A stretch of DNA of 9,028 nt, taken from Kiritimatiellales bacterium. Its GTDB lineage: Bacteria; Verrucomicrobiota; Kiritimatiellia; Kiritimatiellales; Pontiellaceae. Each line of letters starts with the position of its first letter. Positions within the stretch are counted from its first letter, which is position 1. A program made the position numbers and the translations under genes. The notes under the pieces were generated by a model. The model made no database searches, was not told where the DNA came from, and was given only the letters and a program-made list of their open reading frames with translations. Location: contig DAOVNC010000114.1 in NCBI GenBank assembly GCA_030630445.1, positions 1 to 9,028 of the forward strand, in the 5' to 3' direction. Positions 1 to 5,697 of this stretch are shown here, piece after piece.

Positions 1-42
1 GCGCTCTTCATCGGTCAGACGAACAACATATTTCTTCTCCAT
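1..42 (-). CDS. IS630-family transposase, N-terminal 14 codons (partial)
   Basis: Read on the minus strand from an ATG at 42-40, the peptide is MEKKYVVRLTDEER and it runs off the left edge of the window. This opening closely matches the start of many IS630-family (Tc1/mariner-like) transposases, whose N-terminus is a helix-turn-helix that binds the element's ends; this is recognition from memory, not a search. The start is well supported by a GGAGGTGG ribosome binding site at 54-47, four bases upstream. The gene is divergent from the ATP-binding gene at 88, so the IS terminus should lie between about 55 and 100. That gene lacks its normal N-terminal domain, which fits IS insertion or IS-mediated deletion having removed it. 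Only 14 residues are visible, so the exact family is uncertain. Confidence 0.66.
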   Translation of the reverse strand, partial: MEKKYVVRLTDEER

Positions 43-46
43 GGTA

Positions 47-65
47 CCACCTCCATGTTTTGGAG
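47..65 (-). promoter_or_regulatory. Ribosome binding site of the IS transposase, partly held in a hairpin
   Basis: On the minus strand the bases read CTCCA-AAACA-TGGAG followed by GTGG. The SD core GGAG of the transposase gene can therefore pair with the upstream CTCC in a 5-bp stem with a 5-base loop. Such SD-sequestering hairpins are known in several IS families, where they keep read-through transcription from producing transposase. Here the stem is short, so the regulatory role is inference. Confidence 0.4.
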
Positions 66-87
66 ATCATGAAGGAACGCTCGCCCA

Positions 88-1386
88 ATGCAAACCCTAA
101 GATTTAAAGATGACGATGCACTAGGCGCATTATCGCTAACAAAGCTGGAAGAAATCAGAGGGCAGGCACATGTAGAGGATTGGACCGCCGTCACCCTGCC
201 GGAAGCCACCTTGGATTCTTTGGATCCAGAAGCCTTGCGGGTTGCGCGTATCCGGTATAAGGAAAAACATGAAAAAGACTCCTTTTTTGTGGAGATTGAT
301 GCGTGGGACGATATCACCTTTCTCAATAAAGCCCGGCTTGCAATTCAAGGACAACTGACCCGGGCTGCCATCATTCTGCTGGGGAGGCCGGAGTCGGGGT
401 CATTCATTCAACCTTCAACGGCACAGATTTCTTGGATCCTGAAGGATGCGGCAGGTTTGGAGCTGGATTATCAACATTTCCATCCGCCATTCCTACTCAA
501 CGTGGATCGGGTGTTTTTAAAAATACGGAATCTGACGCTGCGGGAACTTCCCGGGGGAACGCTCTTTCCCGTTGAAATCTCCCAATACGATGAATGGGTT
601 CTTCGCGAGGCATTGCATAATTGCATCGCCCATCAGGAGTATCGTCTTTGTTCAAGGATTTCCGTGGTGGAAACCCCGGATACCCTGTTGTTGTCGAATG
701 CCGGGTGTTTTCTGCCGGGCTCGGTTGAACAGGTTCTTCATCAGGATGCCCCACCTTCTCATTACCCAAACCGCTTGCTGACGGAGGCCATGGTGAACCT
801 GAACATGATCGACACCATCGGTAGCGGGATCAAGCGCATGTTCAACACGCAGAAAAAACGTTTCATGCCGATGCCGGACTATGTCTTGTCGATTGAAAAT
901 CAAGTGAGCGTTCGGCTGTCGGGGCGTATATTGGATGAAAACTACACCCGCCTGATGATGCGGCGCCAGGATTTGCGGTTGGACGAGGTGGTGTGGCTGG
1001 ATCATGTGCAGAAGCAGCAACCAATCCATCGAGAGGCGGTTCAAGAATTGCGCAAAGACCGGCTCATCGAAGGGCGTGTTCCGAATCTCTACATTTCCGC
1101 CCTCGTTGCGCAATCGACAAACCAAAAAGTGGAATACACAAAAAACCGTGCCTTTGACAAAAAGTACTATAAGGATTTGGTGCTGGAATTTTTAAAACAG
1201 CACAAAACGGCAACCCCGGAAGACTTCCAGCGTTTGCTTATGGGCAAGTTTTCCGATTTGCTGGATGAAAAACAGAGAAAAAACAGAGTGCGCTCGTTGC
1301 TCTATGAAATGAGCCGGAAGGATAAAACAATATACAATGCAGGGGGACGGGGAAGAGGGGCTCGCTGGGAGCTTCCTTCTCCATGA
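88..1386 (+). CDS. AlbA_2/Schlafen-type ATP-binding protein lacking its N-terminal AlbA_2 domain
   Basis: 432 residues. The central part is a GHKL-like ATPase of the HATPase_c_4 type that follows AlbA_2 (Schlafen-like) domains in proteins often labelled putative transcriptional regulator or RecG-like. EALHNCIAHQEY (174-185) carries the ATP/Mg-binding E and N, LLLSNAG (200-206) is the second nucleotide-binding loop, and IGSGIKRMF (244-252) is the GxG lid motif. The C-terminus (about 295-345 and 365-432) looks like winged helix-turn-helix segments, ending in the usual ...W.LP. Full-length relatives are about 550-600 residues and begin with an AlbA_2 domain; here the protein starts only at the linker after it (LSLTKLEEIRGQ, then DWTA, then LDSLDPEAL). 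An in-frame TGA at 70-72 excludes a longer start. ATG 88 has only a distant AAGGA at 72-76. I infer a 5' truncation by the adjacent IS630-like element. The family occurs around type I restriction loci, as here, but its function is not settled. Confidence 0.8.
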   Translation: MQTLRFKDDDALGALSLTKLEEIRGQAHVEDWTAVTLPEATLDSLDPEALRVARIRYKEKHEKDSFFVEIDAWDDITFLNKARLAIQGQLTRAAIILLGRPESGSFIQPSTAQISWILKDAAGLELDYQHFHPPFLLNVDRVFLKIRNLTLRELPGGTLFPVEISQYDEWVLREALHNCIAHQEYRLCSRISVVETPDTLLLSNAGCFLPGSVEQVLHQDAPPSHYPNRLLTEAMVNLNMIDTIGSGIKRMFNTQKKRFMPMPDYVLSIENQVSVRLSGRILDENYTRLMMRRQDLRLDEVVWLDHVQKQQPIHREAVQELRKDRLIEGRVPNLYISALVAQSTNQKVEYTKNRAFDKKYYKDLVLEFLKQHKTATPEDFQRLLMGKFSDLLDEKQRKNRVRSLLYEMSRKDKTIYNAGGRGRGARWELPSP

Positions 1387-1389
1387 TTT

Positions 1390-1537
1390 TTTAGCTTAAT
1401 AACCGGTGCTTTAGCTTGTGTTTAGCTTAATTAAATCCCCAACAGGTTTGTTTTCAGTCAATTACATCAAGCTAAGCTTTCGGAAATCCGGATGGTTTAG
1501 CTTAATCGTCAGCTTGGAGTCGAGGTTTTGAGCTTAA
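1390..1537 (+). repeat. Cluster of TTTAGCTTAA motifs in the spacer between the ATPase and hsdM genes
   Basis: TTTAGCTTAA occurs exactly at 1390-1399, 1421-1430 and 1496-1505. Near-copies are at 1410 (TTTAGCTTGT) and 1528 (TTGAGCTTAA), with a weaker inverted copy at 1468-1477 (TCAAGCTAAG). Start-to-start distances of 20, 11, 75 and 32 bp are all close to multiples of 10.5-10.7, so the copies would sit on one face of the helix. The stretch has no convincing gene. The likely reading is an operator array or a binding-site cluster, possibly for the winged-HTH protein encoded just upstream or for control of hsdM downstream. Chance recurrence of an A/T-rich decamer five times in 150 bp is unlikely. 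Confidence 0.55.
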
Positions 1538-1585
1538 GACAAAGGAAATGGAAAAGGACTACGCCACTAAACCAATTTATGTAAC

Positions 1586-1633
1586 GTAGAACGAGCGTCT
1601 CGCTCGTTTCAGCAAGCGAGACGCTTGCTCTAC
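1586..1633. repeat. 48-bp REP-like palindrome immediately before hsdM
   Basis: GTAGA at 1586 pairs with TCTAC ending at 1633. The arms form a 22-position stem with two mismatches (1591/1628 and 1605/1614) and two G-T pairs around the loop TTTC at 1608-1611. The core contains GCGTCTCGC against GCGAGACGC. It ends four bases before the GGAAA (1637-1641) that serves the hsdM ATG, so in RNA it would form a hairpin in the 5' leader. The form, a GC-rich imperfect palindrome in an intergenic region, is that of REP/MITE-like dispersed elements; copy number elsewhere in the genome cannot be seen here. Confidence 0.7.
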
Positions 1634-1649
1634 TTTGGAAATCAAAAAT

Positions 1650-3428
1650 ATGCTCGATACCGAAACCAAACGCCGAATCGACTCTTGCCGCGACATTCTT
1701 GTTGGCAAGGTGCCCGACCCGAAAAGCCAGGTCGAACAGATCACGATTGCCCTGATCTACAAGTTTATGAGCGATATGGATGCCGAGTCCGTCGAGCTCG
1801 GCGGCAAGCGCAAGTTTTTCAGCGGCGACTACCGCAAATATGAATGGTCGCAACTCGTCGCTCCCGGCATGGGCGGGCACGACATGCTTCACCTCTATTC
1901 CGAAGCCATCACCAAAATGAGCCAGAACACCGGCCTGCCGGAACTCTTTCGCGACATCTTCAAGAACGCCTATCTGCCGTATCGCGATCCCGAAACCCTC
2001 CGCGCCTTCCTCAAAGAGATCAACACCTTCACCTACGACCACTCCGAGCGCCTCGGCGATGCCTTTGAATATCTCCTCTCCGTCCTCGGCGCGCAGGGCG
2101 ATGCCGGACAGTTCCGCACCCCGCGTCACATCATCGACTTCATGGTCGAGGTGGTCGACCCCAAGAAAAACGAATCCATCCTCGACCCCGCCTGCGGAAC
2201 CGCCGGGTTCCTGATTTCGGCGTACAAGCACATCCGCGCCGCCAACACTCAAAAGAAACTCGGCGACCTTTTGACTGCCGACGACAAAACGCGGCTCGTC
2301 AAAAACATAAGCGGCTACGACATCTCGCCCGACATGGTGCGCCTTTCGCTGGTGAATCTCTACCTGCACGGCTTCACCGAACCCCACATCGACGAATACG
2401 ACACGCTCACCTCCGAAGAAAAGTGGAACGAACAGGCGGACATCATCCTCGCCAACCCGCCCTTCATGTCGCCGAAAGGCGGCATCAAACCACACAAACG
2501 CTTTTCCGTGCAGGCCAAACGCGCCGAAGTGCTCTTTGTTGACTACATCGCCGAACACCTCATGCCGACCGGCCGCGCCGCCGTCATTGTTCCAGAAGGC
2601 ATTATTTTCCAGAGCGGCAATGCCTACAAGCAGCTCCGCAAAAATTTGATCGAAACCGCCGGGCTCGTCGCCGTCGTCTCGCTCCCCGCCGGCGTCTTCC
2701 AGCCCTACAGCGGCGTGAAAACCTCCATCCTCATTCTAGACAAGCGCCTCGCCAAACAGCGCGACGACATCCTCTTCGTGAAAATCGAAAACGACGGCTA
2801 CGGCCTCGGCGCCCAGCGCCGCGCCGTCCCCGGCGAACAACTCACCGAAGCCAAGCAACAGCTAAGAGAGTTTTTTAGACAGGATTTACAAGATGGACAG
2901 GATTGGGGGAAACTCGCCCATGCGGTTTCCCGAGAAAAAATTGCTGAAAACGGCGAATACAACTTTTCTGGGGAACGGTATCGGGAAGTTGCCAAAAACA
3001 ACCACTCGTTCAAAACCGTTTCCCTTGGCGACAAAAGTCTGTTCAGAGTGGTAAGTGGCGGTACGCCTAAGTCCACTATGGAAGAATATTGGAACGGTGG
3101 CATTCCTTGGGCGACACTTGTTGATCTTCCAGCAACCGATTTTATTTCGCAAATTACGACGACAAAGCGAACGATCTCGGAGAAGGGCTTGCTTAAATCC
3201 TCTGCAAAAATGATCCCGGGAAATTCAGTCATCATCTCTACGCGGGCAACGATCGGGCGCATTGCGATTAACCGAGTTCCCCTTGCAACCAATCAGGGAT
3301 TTAAAAATGTCATTATTGAAGATCCATCACAGGTGTTGCCGGAATACCTAGCACTTGCTTTCACCAAACTTGTGCCAACCATGCAGGCTTGGGCAACGGG
3401 TGGAACATTTAATCAAGAGGGGGTTTAA
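1650..3428 (+). CDS. hsdM: Type I restriction-modification HsdM methyltransferase fused to the first HsdS target-recognition domain
   Basis: 592 residues from ATG 1650 (MLDTETKRRIDSCRDILVGK), the usual HsdM opening, with GGAAA at 1637-1641. A TTG at 1635 would add five residues and is less likely. HsdM methylates adenine N6 in a complex with HsdS, using S-adenosylmethionine. Visible parts are the N-terminal HsdM domain, the SAM-binding motif DPACGTAGF (from 179), the catalytic NPPF (269-272), and the C-terminal IAENGEYN (431-438). From about residue 455 the chain continues into an HsdS recognition domain (SLGD, then GGTPK, then GNSVIISTRATIGR), so M and S were one reading frame. The frame ends at TAA 3426-3428 inside a hairpin-rich insertion, four residues after the point (TGGTFN) where an intact HsdS would run on to ELSTTKFREL. 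Removing about 109 bp would restore an 835-residue fusion. GC-rich, C-ending codons in the M part give way to plainer composition in the TRD, as expected for exchanged specificity domains. No hsdR is in the window. Confidence 0.9.
   Translation: MLDTETKRRIDSCRDILVGKVPDPKSQVEQITIALIYKFMSDMDAESVELGGKRKFFSGDYRKYEWSQLVAPGMGGHDMLHLYSEAITKMSQNTGLPELFRDIFKNAYLPYRDPETLRAFLKEINTFTYDHSERLGDAFEYLLSVLGAQGDAGQFRTPRHIIDFMVEVVDPKKNESILDPACGTAGFLISAYKHIRAANTQKKLGDLLTADDKTRLVKNISGYDISPDMVRLSLVNLYLHGFTEPHIDEYDTLTSEEKWNEQADIILANPPFMSPKGGIKPHKRFSVQAKRAEVLFVDYIAEHLMPTGRAAVIVPEGIIFQSGNAYKQLRKNLIETAGLVAVVSLPAGVFQPYSGVKTSILILDKRLAKQRDDILFVKIENDGYGLGAQRRAVPGEQLTEAKQQLREFFRQDLQDGQDWGKLAHAVSREKIAENGEYNFSGERYREVAKNNHSFKTVSLGDKSLFRVVSGGTPKSTMEEYWNGGIPWATLVDLPATDFISQITTTKRTISEKGLLKSSAKMIPGNSVIISTRATIGRIAINRVPLATNQGFKNVIIEDPSQVLPEYLALAFTKLVPTMQAWATGGTFNQEGV
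2871..2905. repeat. 9-bp-periodic repeat inserted in frame in HsdM
   Basis: GACAGGATT (2878-2886), TACAAGATG (2887-2895) and GACAGGATT (2896-2904) form three consecutive 9-bp units, preceded by TTTTTT. The stretch is A/T-rich against the GC-rich hsdM around it. It encodes EFFRQDLQDGQDWG in the variable linker just before the conserved LAHAVSREKIAENGEY. The sequence resembles a dispersed repeat I remember from several bacterial genomes (units like TACAGGATT/GACAGGATT), but that memory needs a search. Because it keeps the frame, the protein tolerates it. Confidence 0.5.
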
Positions 3429-3439
3429 TCAAGAGGGGG
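3408..3439. repeat. Perfect 16-bp tandem duplication at the hsdS break
   Basis: TTTAATCAAGAGGGGG at 3408-3423 is repeated exactly at 3424-3439, and a third start (TTTAATT) follows at 3440. The duplication brings in the TAA at 3426-3428 that ends the HsdM-TRD1 frame. It also forms the left border of the hairpin-rich insertion. It may be the trace of the insertion event or of replication slippage; losing one copy (16 bp) would not by itself restore the hsdS frame. Confidence 0.75.
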
Positions 3440-3522
3440 TTTAATTCCCCGACGCTTGCGTCGATTCAAATTTATAGGGAAACAACTTGATACCTCGTGG
3501 GCTTGCCCCGAGGAGCTTCATG
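3414..3522. mobile_element. Hairpin-rich insertion (about 109 bp) splitting hsdS
   Basis: Family logic says the HsdS sequence should run from TFN (AAT at 3411-3413) directly to ELSTTKF (GAA at 3523). The intervening 109 bp is not a multiple of three and contains stops. It holds the 16-bp duplication, a GGGG-TTTAATT-CCCC pairing (3436-3450), a perfect 5-bp stem CGACG/CGTCG with CTTG loop (3450-3463), and a larger stem CCTCG(T)GGG/CCCCGAGG with another CTTG loop (3493-3513). Two hairpins sharing the same tetraloop look like a REP-type or MITE-like dispersed unit. The boundaries are inferred to within a few bases and no clear target duplication can be assigned. No protein is encoded. Confidence 0.6.
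3510..3515 (+). promoter_or_regulatory. Insertion-derived ribosome binding site for the half-HsdS
   Basis: GAGGAG lies four bases before ATG 3520, entirely within inserted sequence. Its GAGG half is also the 3' arm of the hairpin at 3493-3513, so access may depend on unfolding by ribosomes finishing the upstream frame, which ends about 80 bases earlier. It decides the start chosen for the downstream fragment over the upstream TTG at 3487. Confidence 0.5.
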
Positions 3523-4266
3523 GAACTTTCGACAACAAAGTTTCGGGAACTCCAAATCCCGCTGCCGCCGCTATCGGTGCAGGAAGAGCTGGTTGCGGAG
3601 ATCGAGGGCTATCAGAAAATCATCGACGGCGCCCGCGCCGTCCTCGACCACTACCGCCCCCATATCCCCATCAACCCCGACTGGCCAATGGTGGAGCTGG
3701 GGGAAGTGTCAGGTTTTTCTGGTGGTTATGCTTTTAAGGGTCAAGAAATGACATCTAATCAGGTAGATGAAAATTCCCGATCAGTGGTGAAGATCAAGAA
3801 TGTCGGGAAAGATGGACGCCTCGATATGGTCGGCGCTAAATTTCATGCTTATTCCGATAGTCTCGATAAGTTTATATTAAGAGTTGGAGACCTTGTAATG
3901 GCGATGACAGGCGCAACGGTTGGGAAGGTTGCTGTCGTGGACAAGCCCGATCTGTTAGTGAATCAACGAGTCGGAGTCTTGCGTGGGAAAACGGAAGTAT
4001 TACAGACGTATCTCTTTCATTTGTTGTATAGCGTTTCATTTTATGATTACTGCCAGAGAACTGCTGGCGGAGGGGCTCAAGGCAACATTGCACCTCGGGA
4101 AATCTTAGGGTTTCAAATCCCCCTCCCACCGCTGGCGGAGCAGAAGGCGATTGTTTTGGAGATTGAAGCGGAGCAGGCGTTGGTGGATGCGAACCGCGAG
4201 CTGATGACCCGCTTCGAGGCAAAGATCCAGCAAACCATCGCCCGCGTCTGGGGGGAGGGAAAATGA
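3520..4266 (+). CDS. hsdS: Half-length HsdS specificity subunit (spacer helix, TRD2, distal helix)
   Basis: 248 residues from ATG 3520. HsdS sets the DNA sequence recognised by a type I enzyme and bridges HsdM subunits. Here we see ELSTTKFREL and IPLPPL (13-18), the conserved spacer helix QEELVAEIEGYQKII, TRD2 beginning at WPMVELGEV (from 55), a mid-TRD GDLVMAMTGATVGKV, and the distal conserved IPLPPL at 200-205 followed by the second long helix to residue 248. It is the 3' half of the fusion begun at 1650, separated by the hairpin-rich insertion and a +1 frame change. It may be a dead fragment. However, it has the repeat-TRD-repeat plan of natural and engineered half-HsdS proteins that work as dimers, and it has its own SD and ATG. 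A longer TTG start at 3487 would encode only insertion sequence. The stop overlaps the next ATG (ATGA), so it was translationally coupled to an AlbA_2 gene. Confidence 0.8.
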   Translation: MELSTTKFRELQIPLPPLSVQEELVAEIEGYQKIIDGARAVLDHYRPHIPINPDWPMVELGEVSGFSGGYAFKGQEMTSNQVDENSRSVVKIKNVGKDGRLDMVGAKFHAYSDSLDKFILRVGDLVMAMTGATVGKVAVVDKPDLLVNQRVGVLRGKTEVLQTYLFHLLYSVSFYDYCQRTAGGGAQGNIAPREILGFQIPLPPLAEQKAIVLEIEAEQALVDANRELMTRFEAKIQQTIARVWGEGK

Positions 4267-4418
4267 GCGATAAGCCGTCGATCAATCCGATAGATATTCT
4301 GACCCGTCTGGACTGGACGGAATGTGAGGAGTTGGAGCTGAAGGCGGCGAAGGGTGGGTTGCCGAAAAATAGACTCATCAATTTCGGTGACGAGGTGATA
4401 AAAGTATTTCGTGTTTAA
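4263..4418 (+). pseudogene. N-terminal remnant of an AlbA_2 (Schlafen-like) domain gene
   Basis: 51 codons starting in the ATGA overlap with hsdS. The first 35 residues (MSDKPSINPIDILTRLDWTE, then CEELELKAAKGGLPK) are the typical opening of an AlbA_2-domain protein, where ELELKAAKGGLPK normally leads to a WETVSAFANT-like helix and a GG turn. Instead, after K35 the frame gives unrelated residues and stops at TAA 4416-4418. The break is therefore near 4367. The rest of the gene, normally another 400 or more residues with an ATPase domain, has been lost, presumably when the downstream cassette arrived or through a deletion. The ATP-binding gene at 88-1386 is missing exactly the opposite end, but the two need not come from one gene. 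Confidence 0.68.
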
Positions 4419-4444
4419 AGCGAGTTGCTATATGGTGGCTTCAA

Positions 4445-5203
4445 ATGAGTACAGAGCTAATAAAACTAGATTATCCGCCTATTATTGAGGCGATCGTCGA
4501 TATTGATTGTGATATGCCTCCGGGATTTGAGGCGGGAACAGAGATCGCACGGGCGCAGGAACTATTTGGTAAAGATTATCCGCTGGTTAAAAAACGTTAT
4601 CTGCATAGTCAGGAATTTGAAGGGAAGGTCGGGGAGTCCCCCAAATTGAAATCGGCAGATGTTACGATTCAATCTCTCCTGTTTCAGAAAAAAGAAGAAG
4701 ATCAACTCATTCAAATTCGACAAAATGGATTTAGTTTTAACCGGCTGACTCCATACACCAGTTTGGATGACTATCTTCCTGAAATTGAGCGGGTCTGGTT
4801 GATTTTTGCTGAACACTTCTCGCCGCTCCTCGTTCGGCGTGTTGGGTTGCGCTACATCAATCGAATTGCCCTTCCCTTGGAAAATGGAAAAATTGAGCTG
4901 GATGATTACTTGAAATCGGGACCAAAATTACCTACGGATTCTCATTTGCAGTTTGCTGGGTTTATGCACCAACAACAACTTATTGAGCAGGAAACAGGCA
5001 ATGTGGCGAATGTCGTTTTGACTACACAACCAACAGAGAATGAGAAACTCCCTCTGATTTTTGATATTGGAACGACAAACGAGAATTCCTTTGAGCCCTC
5101 TAACTGGGAACAAGTCAAAATATCTATTGAATCCTTGCGGAAATTGAAAAATCATATCTTTTTTGATAGTTTAACGGAGAAATGCAGATGCCTATTCCAA
5201 TAA
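4445..5203 (+). CDS. TIGR04255 family protein
   Basis: 252 residues. I recognise the TIGR04255 family, sporadically distributed proteins of about 250 residues with no known function. Supporting features are the opening LDYPPIIEAIVDIDCD, the central LLVRRVGLRYINRIALP (about 131-147, the most conserved block), and the C-terminal LRKLKNHIFFDSLTEKCRCLF. There is no signal peptide or membrane helix, so it should be cytoplasmic. ATG 4445 is preceded by GGTGG at 4434-4438, a modest SD, and matches the family start. It is first of a compact rightward set: its last 16 bases overlap the next gene. It begins 26 bases after the AlbA_2 remnant and may use hsd transcription or a promoter that I cannot define. 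Family members often lie among defence or mobile genes, which the setting supports, but a role is inference. Confidence 0.85.
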   Translation: MSTELIKLDYPPIIEAIVDIDCDMPPGFEAGTEIARAQELFGKDYPLVKKRYLHSQEFEGKVGESPKLKSADVTIQSLLFQKKEEDQLIQIRQNGFSFNRLTPYTSLDDYLPEIERVWLIFAEHFSPLLVRRVGLRYINRIALPLENGKIELDDYLKSGPKLPTDSHLQFAGFMHQQQLIEQETGNVANVVLTTQPTENEKLPLIFDIGTTNENSFEPSNWEQVKISIESLRKLKNHIFFDSLTEKCRCLFQ

Positions 5204-5697
5204 CTTCGGCAGGAGCAACATGGGTAACCGGTCTGGCGTTGAGTGCTGGAGTATGCAATGCAGCCTCCGACCTAGGGCAGGTGACTCACAACGCAAGAAC
5301 ATCTATTATTCGGCATGCGGAGCAGTCTGTTGCTCTGTTTGGCCAAAAAGAAGATTTTATTTCCGAACTCTTCGAGCTAGCAGAAGAGTGTTCTATTGAA
5401 AATTGGGACGGATATGATGCTTCTCCCATTTCAGGTAAAGCATTTAATACCGTCGTTAAGTTTGTTCGCTCGTTACCCGATGGGATTGCTTTGCCGGAAG
5501 TTTCTCCAGAACCTGATGGTTCCATTTCCCTAGATTGGATGCCGAGTCGCTATCGTACATTCTCATTGAGTGTGGGGGAATCGAATCAGCTGGCATACGC
5601 ATGGGTGGACGGGTTTGAACGAGGTCATGCGGTTGCCCCTTTTGATTTTCAAACTATCCCTGAACGAATCCTTCAAGGCATAAATTTATTTGTGTGA
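5188..5697 (+). CDS. Conserved small protein of unknown function, cassette gene 2
   Basis: 169 residues from ATG 5188, chosen because GGAG at 5176-5179 is eight bases upstream; the ATG at 5182 is only two bases from it. Either start lies inside the previous gene, so translation is coupled. The first 30 residues are uncharged and small/hydrophobic (ITSAGATWVTGLALSAGV), with no basic n-region or lipobox, so a true signal peptide is doubtful. The rest has a recognisable pattern: ENWDGYDASPIS, then LPEVSPEPDGSISLDW, then FSLSVG, then LAYAWVDG. I recall this pattern in unnamed proteins that travel with TIGR04255-family genes. I know no function for it. The next gene starts within its stop codon (GTGA). 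Confidence 0.75.
   Translation: MPIPITSAGATWVTGLALSAGVCNAASDLGQVTHNARTSIIRHAEQSVALFGQKEDFISELFELAEECSIENWDGYDASPISGKAFNTVVKFVRSLPDGIALPEVSPEPDGSISLDWMPSRYRTFSLSVGESNQLAYAWVDGFERGHAVAPFDFQTIPERILQGINLFV

Noticed and set aside
652..1125. A 157-residue open frame on the minus strand opposite the ATPase gene
   Set aside because: Histidine/glutamine-rich antisense of the ATPase-domain codons, with no SD or family features.
1635..1652. TTG 1635 as the hsdM start
   Set aside because: It overlaps the likely SD and adds five non-conserved residues; ATG 1650 gives the family-typical MLDTETKRRID start.
1509..2558. A 349-residue open frame on the minus strand opposite hsdM
   Set aside because: It mirrors the GC-biased third positions of hsdM; its translation is low-complexity, rich in V, G, F and A, has no recognisable motifs, and the plus-strand HsdM motifs are unmistakable.
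3487..3520. TTG 3487 as the start of the half-HsdS
   Set aside because: The extra residues are encoded entirely by the palindromic insertion, and the ATG at 3520 has GAGGAG at a workable distance.
3872..4381. A 169-residue open frame on the minus strand opposite the end of hsdS
   Set aside because: Proline/serine-rich shadow of the conserved HsdS helix-TRD-helix sequence, with no motif of its own.
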